From: Nematostella vectensis
Lineage: Eukaryota > Cnidaria > Anthozoa > Actiniaria > Edwardsiidae
Direction: 5' to 3'
NCBI RefSeq assembly: GCF_932526225.1
Contig: NC_064034.1
Span: 7,674,001 to 7,738,000 of the forward strand
Length of the DNA stretch: 64,000 nt
Part shown: piece by piece, positions 62,336 through 64,000 of the stretch
Numbering within the stretch: the first letter of the stretch is position 1
Layout: every line of letters begins with the position of its first letter
Position numbers and translations under genes: made by a program
The notes under the pieces: generated by a model
Told to the model about the DNA's origin: nothing
The model's database searches: none
What the model saw: the letters and a program-made list of their open reading frames with translations, nothing else

Positions 62336-62440
62336 AGGGTCAGGTCGAATTAAGGTCGGGTGCAGGTCGGATTCAGGTCGGGTGCAGGTCGGATTAAGGT
62401 CGGGTGCAGGTCGGGTGCAGGTTGAGTACAAAATGCAGGT
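62336..62440. repeat. GGTCGGGTGCA / GGTCGGATTAA minisatellite
   Basis: Alternating 11-12-bp units of CAGGTCGG-type sequence. A shorter related block is at 63070-63112 (GCAGGTTTCAGGTCAGATGC). Confidence 0.9.
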
Positions 62441-63215
62441 CGGGCGATTTTTCCTTGTTTTTCTTTCTCTATTTCATTCAATTTCTACGGCTCACGTGAC
62501 GCGTTCAAATATTGAATACTCAGATTCTCGTTTATTACTAAGCAATCACGTGACCGTGGGAAATTACGAATATCTCGCCAGCGATTTGCTGTTCATCAAC
62601 CAAACTTGGGTCAAGTAATGTATAACGGTAGATGGACAAGTCATCAATTATAACGTCACGTGATCTGTGACTTCATCACCTATAACTTTTTTTTTACTTG
62701 TCCACATGTTTTACCCTCCGCTACTTGTGTTTCCAGATGGTCGTTTCTTAATACGCTGATAAAGTCAGAAACCTGGAAAGTCACCCCCAGGTAAAAATTT
62801 CGGGTGTTTCTTCAAAAATCTTAATTGCCCGCTAACTTACGGGAAATCGCTTCATCTTCTAGTTTTGTCGAGTTTTCATCACAGAGAAAACCATTCCACT
62901 GCCCGATAAAAAGTTGGCCAATCAAGGCTAGCATCATTTTATGGGATTTACTTCCAACCAATCAGGTTTCATCTCTATCCAATGATTTGACATTTAGCTG
63001 TCACAGTGCGCCTAAAAATATAAACAGTTTTTTGAAATTATTAGAAGTTTTTTTTTCGGAGGGTACAAAATGCAGGTTTCAGGTCAGATGCAGGTTGAGT
63101 ACAAAATGCAGGTCAGTTGATTTTACTGTTTTTTTTTTCTTTCTCTGTTTCATTCAATTTCTACGGCTCACGTGACGCGTTAAAATATTGAATACTTAGA
63201 TTCTCGTTTATTTAT
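62425..63215 (+). repeat. Direct repeat pair (62425-62535 and 63105-63215)
   Basis: Both copies run from GAGTACAAAATGCAGGTC through TTCATTCAATTTCTACGG and CTCACGTGACGCGTT to CAGATTCTCGTTTATT-type sequence, at about 90% identity. Together with the inverted pair they suggest a segmentally duplicated, rearranged block. Confidence 0.85.
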
Positions 63216-63251
63216 AACTTTGTTCGCTTGTAAGGATCACTGATTCCACAT

Positions 63252-63365
63252 GAAACTTTCACGCTGTGTAGCCATTTTGGGAAACAAGGTAGGCTTAATA
63301 ATAACAGCAATATTTTGGGGGTCGTTGCTTTTGGGGTCACAGGTTTTAGGTTTTTGGTTTTAGGT
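63252..63365 (-). repeat. Right arm of the inverted duplication
   Basis: Inverse-complement partner of 61745-61855. It carries CGCTGTGTAGCCATTTTGG and, in inverse orientation, TTGGGGTCACAGGTTTTAGG. Confidence 0.85.
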
Positions 63366-63559
63366 TTTAGGTCTTTGTTTTGTAGACACCCTTGCAACGT
63401 GCGCGACAATTTCAAGTTTGCTGAAATTTTATTTGGGAAAAAACAAAGTAGCAAATCGTCTCTTTATACGAGGAATAAAGGCAAACCACTTGAGGAATTT
63501 ACCTGCATAATGTATCTTCATTCAAGAGAAGTATTTTTGTGAATATATCTTACTGTCAG

Positions 63560-63861
63560 TGGAGAATTCAAGTGAAAGTAACATCTCTACGATCAATTCG
63601 AGTGGAAAGCGACGATCAATTGAGATTAAATTATTTCACAAAATTGTTGGTAAAAAGTCAGAGGATGTCCTAATTCGAAATTCTACATTTGTGGATGATT
63701 CACAAAGCATTGTGTTGAAATACGAACTGGATTTCACTGAATGGTCATTGCGAACAAAATCTTCACGAACATCAGCGAAATTGTCAAAAGCAACTGTAAA
63801 GGTAAACAAAGTTGTAAATTATATTGAGGAAAAAATAAATAAGATAAATAAGCTTACGTAA
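63560..63861 (+). CDS. Possible terminal exon or small hypothetical ORF
   Basis: An open frame of about 100 codons follows a TACTGTCAG that could be a splice acceptor and ends at TAA, followed within 40 bp by several AATAAA-like signals. The translation is not low-complexity (ENSSESNISTINSSGKRRS, then IEIKLFHKIVGKKSEDV) but shows no known domain. It has no good ATG at its start. It could be a last exon, a repeat-encoded fragment or chance. Confidence 0.25.
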
Positions 63862-64000
63862 TAAAACTCACTTTCTGAATATAAATACAGTGTAGATAAT
63901 AAAACCCTTTTTGCTGTTGATTTTCTCGAGTGAGTGGTCGGTCCGGAAAAGTTTTTGTAACGACCGCGGTCGTTACAGCAGGATCTGGACCGCTCAACAG
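63862..64000. other. Window edge with a 20-bp perfect palindrome
   Basis: AT-rich sequence with several AATAAA signals, then GTAACGACCGCGGTCGTTAC at 63957-63976, a perfect 20-bp palindrome. The surrounding GGTCGGTCC / GGACCGCTC stretches are loosely inverse. It may be the terminus of a repeat that continues outside the window. Confidence 0.6.

Larger units (their letters stand above)
59338..63558. other. Region upstream of the receptor gene, repeats and no firm gene
   Basis: The first few hundred bases should include the receptor promoter and 5' UTR; no clear core element was seen. It holds the second foldback copy (60319-60730), a GACCGAGG-rich stretch at 61368-61440, and the inverted and direct repeats listed separately. 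A 93-codon plus-strand ORF at 61824-62105 has no recognisable domain and begins inside one arm of an inverted duplication, so it is not called as a gene. Confidence 0.45.

Noticed and set aside
62180-62431. 83-codon Thr/Arg/Pro/Asp repeat ORF on the minus strand
   Set aside because: Reads through the GGTCGGGTGCA minisatellite; not gene-like.

Overview
This window is nuclear DNA from an intron-rich animal, most likely an anthozoan cnidarian (sea-anemone-like). The evidence is short GT-AG introns, an ANKRD26-type gene of at least 56 exons, an NMDA-receptor-like ionotropic glutamate receptor, small inverted-repeat transposons and abundant microsatellites. The species assignment is inference. Exon boundaries were worked out by hand from reading-frame continuity and splice consensus; no transcript data were available.

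Layout. (1) 1235-8331, plus strand: a six-exon gene for a membrane-anchored DUF885-type putative zinc metallopeptidase (793 aa predicted). (2) 8.3-11.7 kb: intergenic DNA with a CAA/CAG and TAA microsatellite next to a 468-bp inverted-repeat element. (3) 11681-45650, plus strand: a 56-exon ANKRD26 orthologue (2517 aa predicted; the frame stays open through every junction), with ankyrin repeats, a Ser/Thr/Pro-rich acidic linker, one very large charged-helix exon, a long coiled coil and the conserved family C-terminus. (4) 47216-47935, minus strand: an intronless 239-codon gene I cannot name. (5) 48-53 kb: debris, including an inverted-repeat fragment, a one-exon GPCR remnant and a heavily decayed gypsy-like retroelement. 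(6) 53552-59337, minus strand: a five-exon NMDA-like glutamate receptor (885 aa predicted). (7) 59-64 kb: repeats and one weak ORF at the right edge.

The genes do not look like a functional cluster. The main local theme is how repeats reshape exon boundaries. In the ANKRD26 gene, three independent tandem duplications (92 bp x8, 277 bp x3, 48 bp x3) each begin inside the 3' end of an exon and carry its splice donor. A fourth event left a decayed copy of a whole exon. In the receptor gene, the acceptor and first 11 codons of exon 2 lie inside the terminus of a foldback element, and a 78-bp minisatellite supplies the last about 20 codons and the stop. The receptor also has lysine at the channel selectivity (N) site, changed ligand-pocket residues and a GC-AG intron. 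A TTAA-flanked element in one of its introns has its empty target site preserved in a neighbouring tandem copy.
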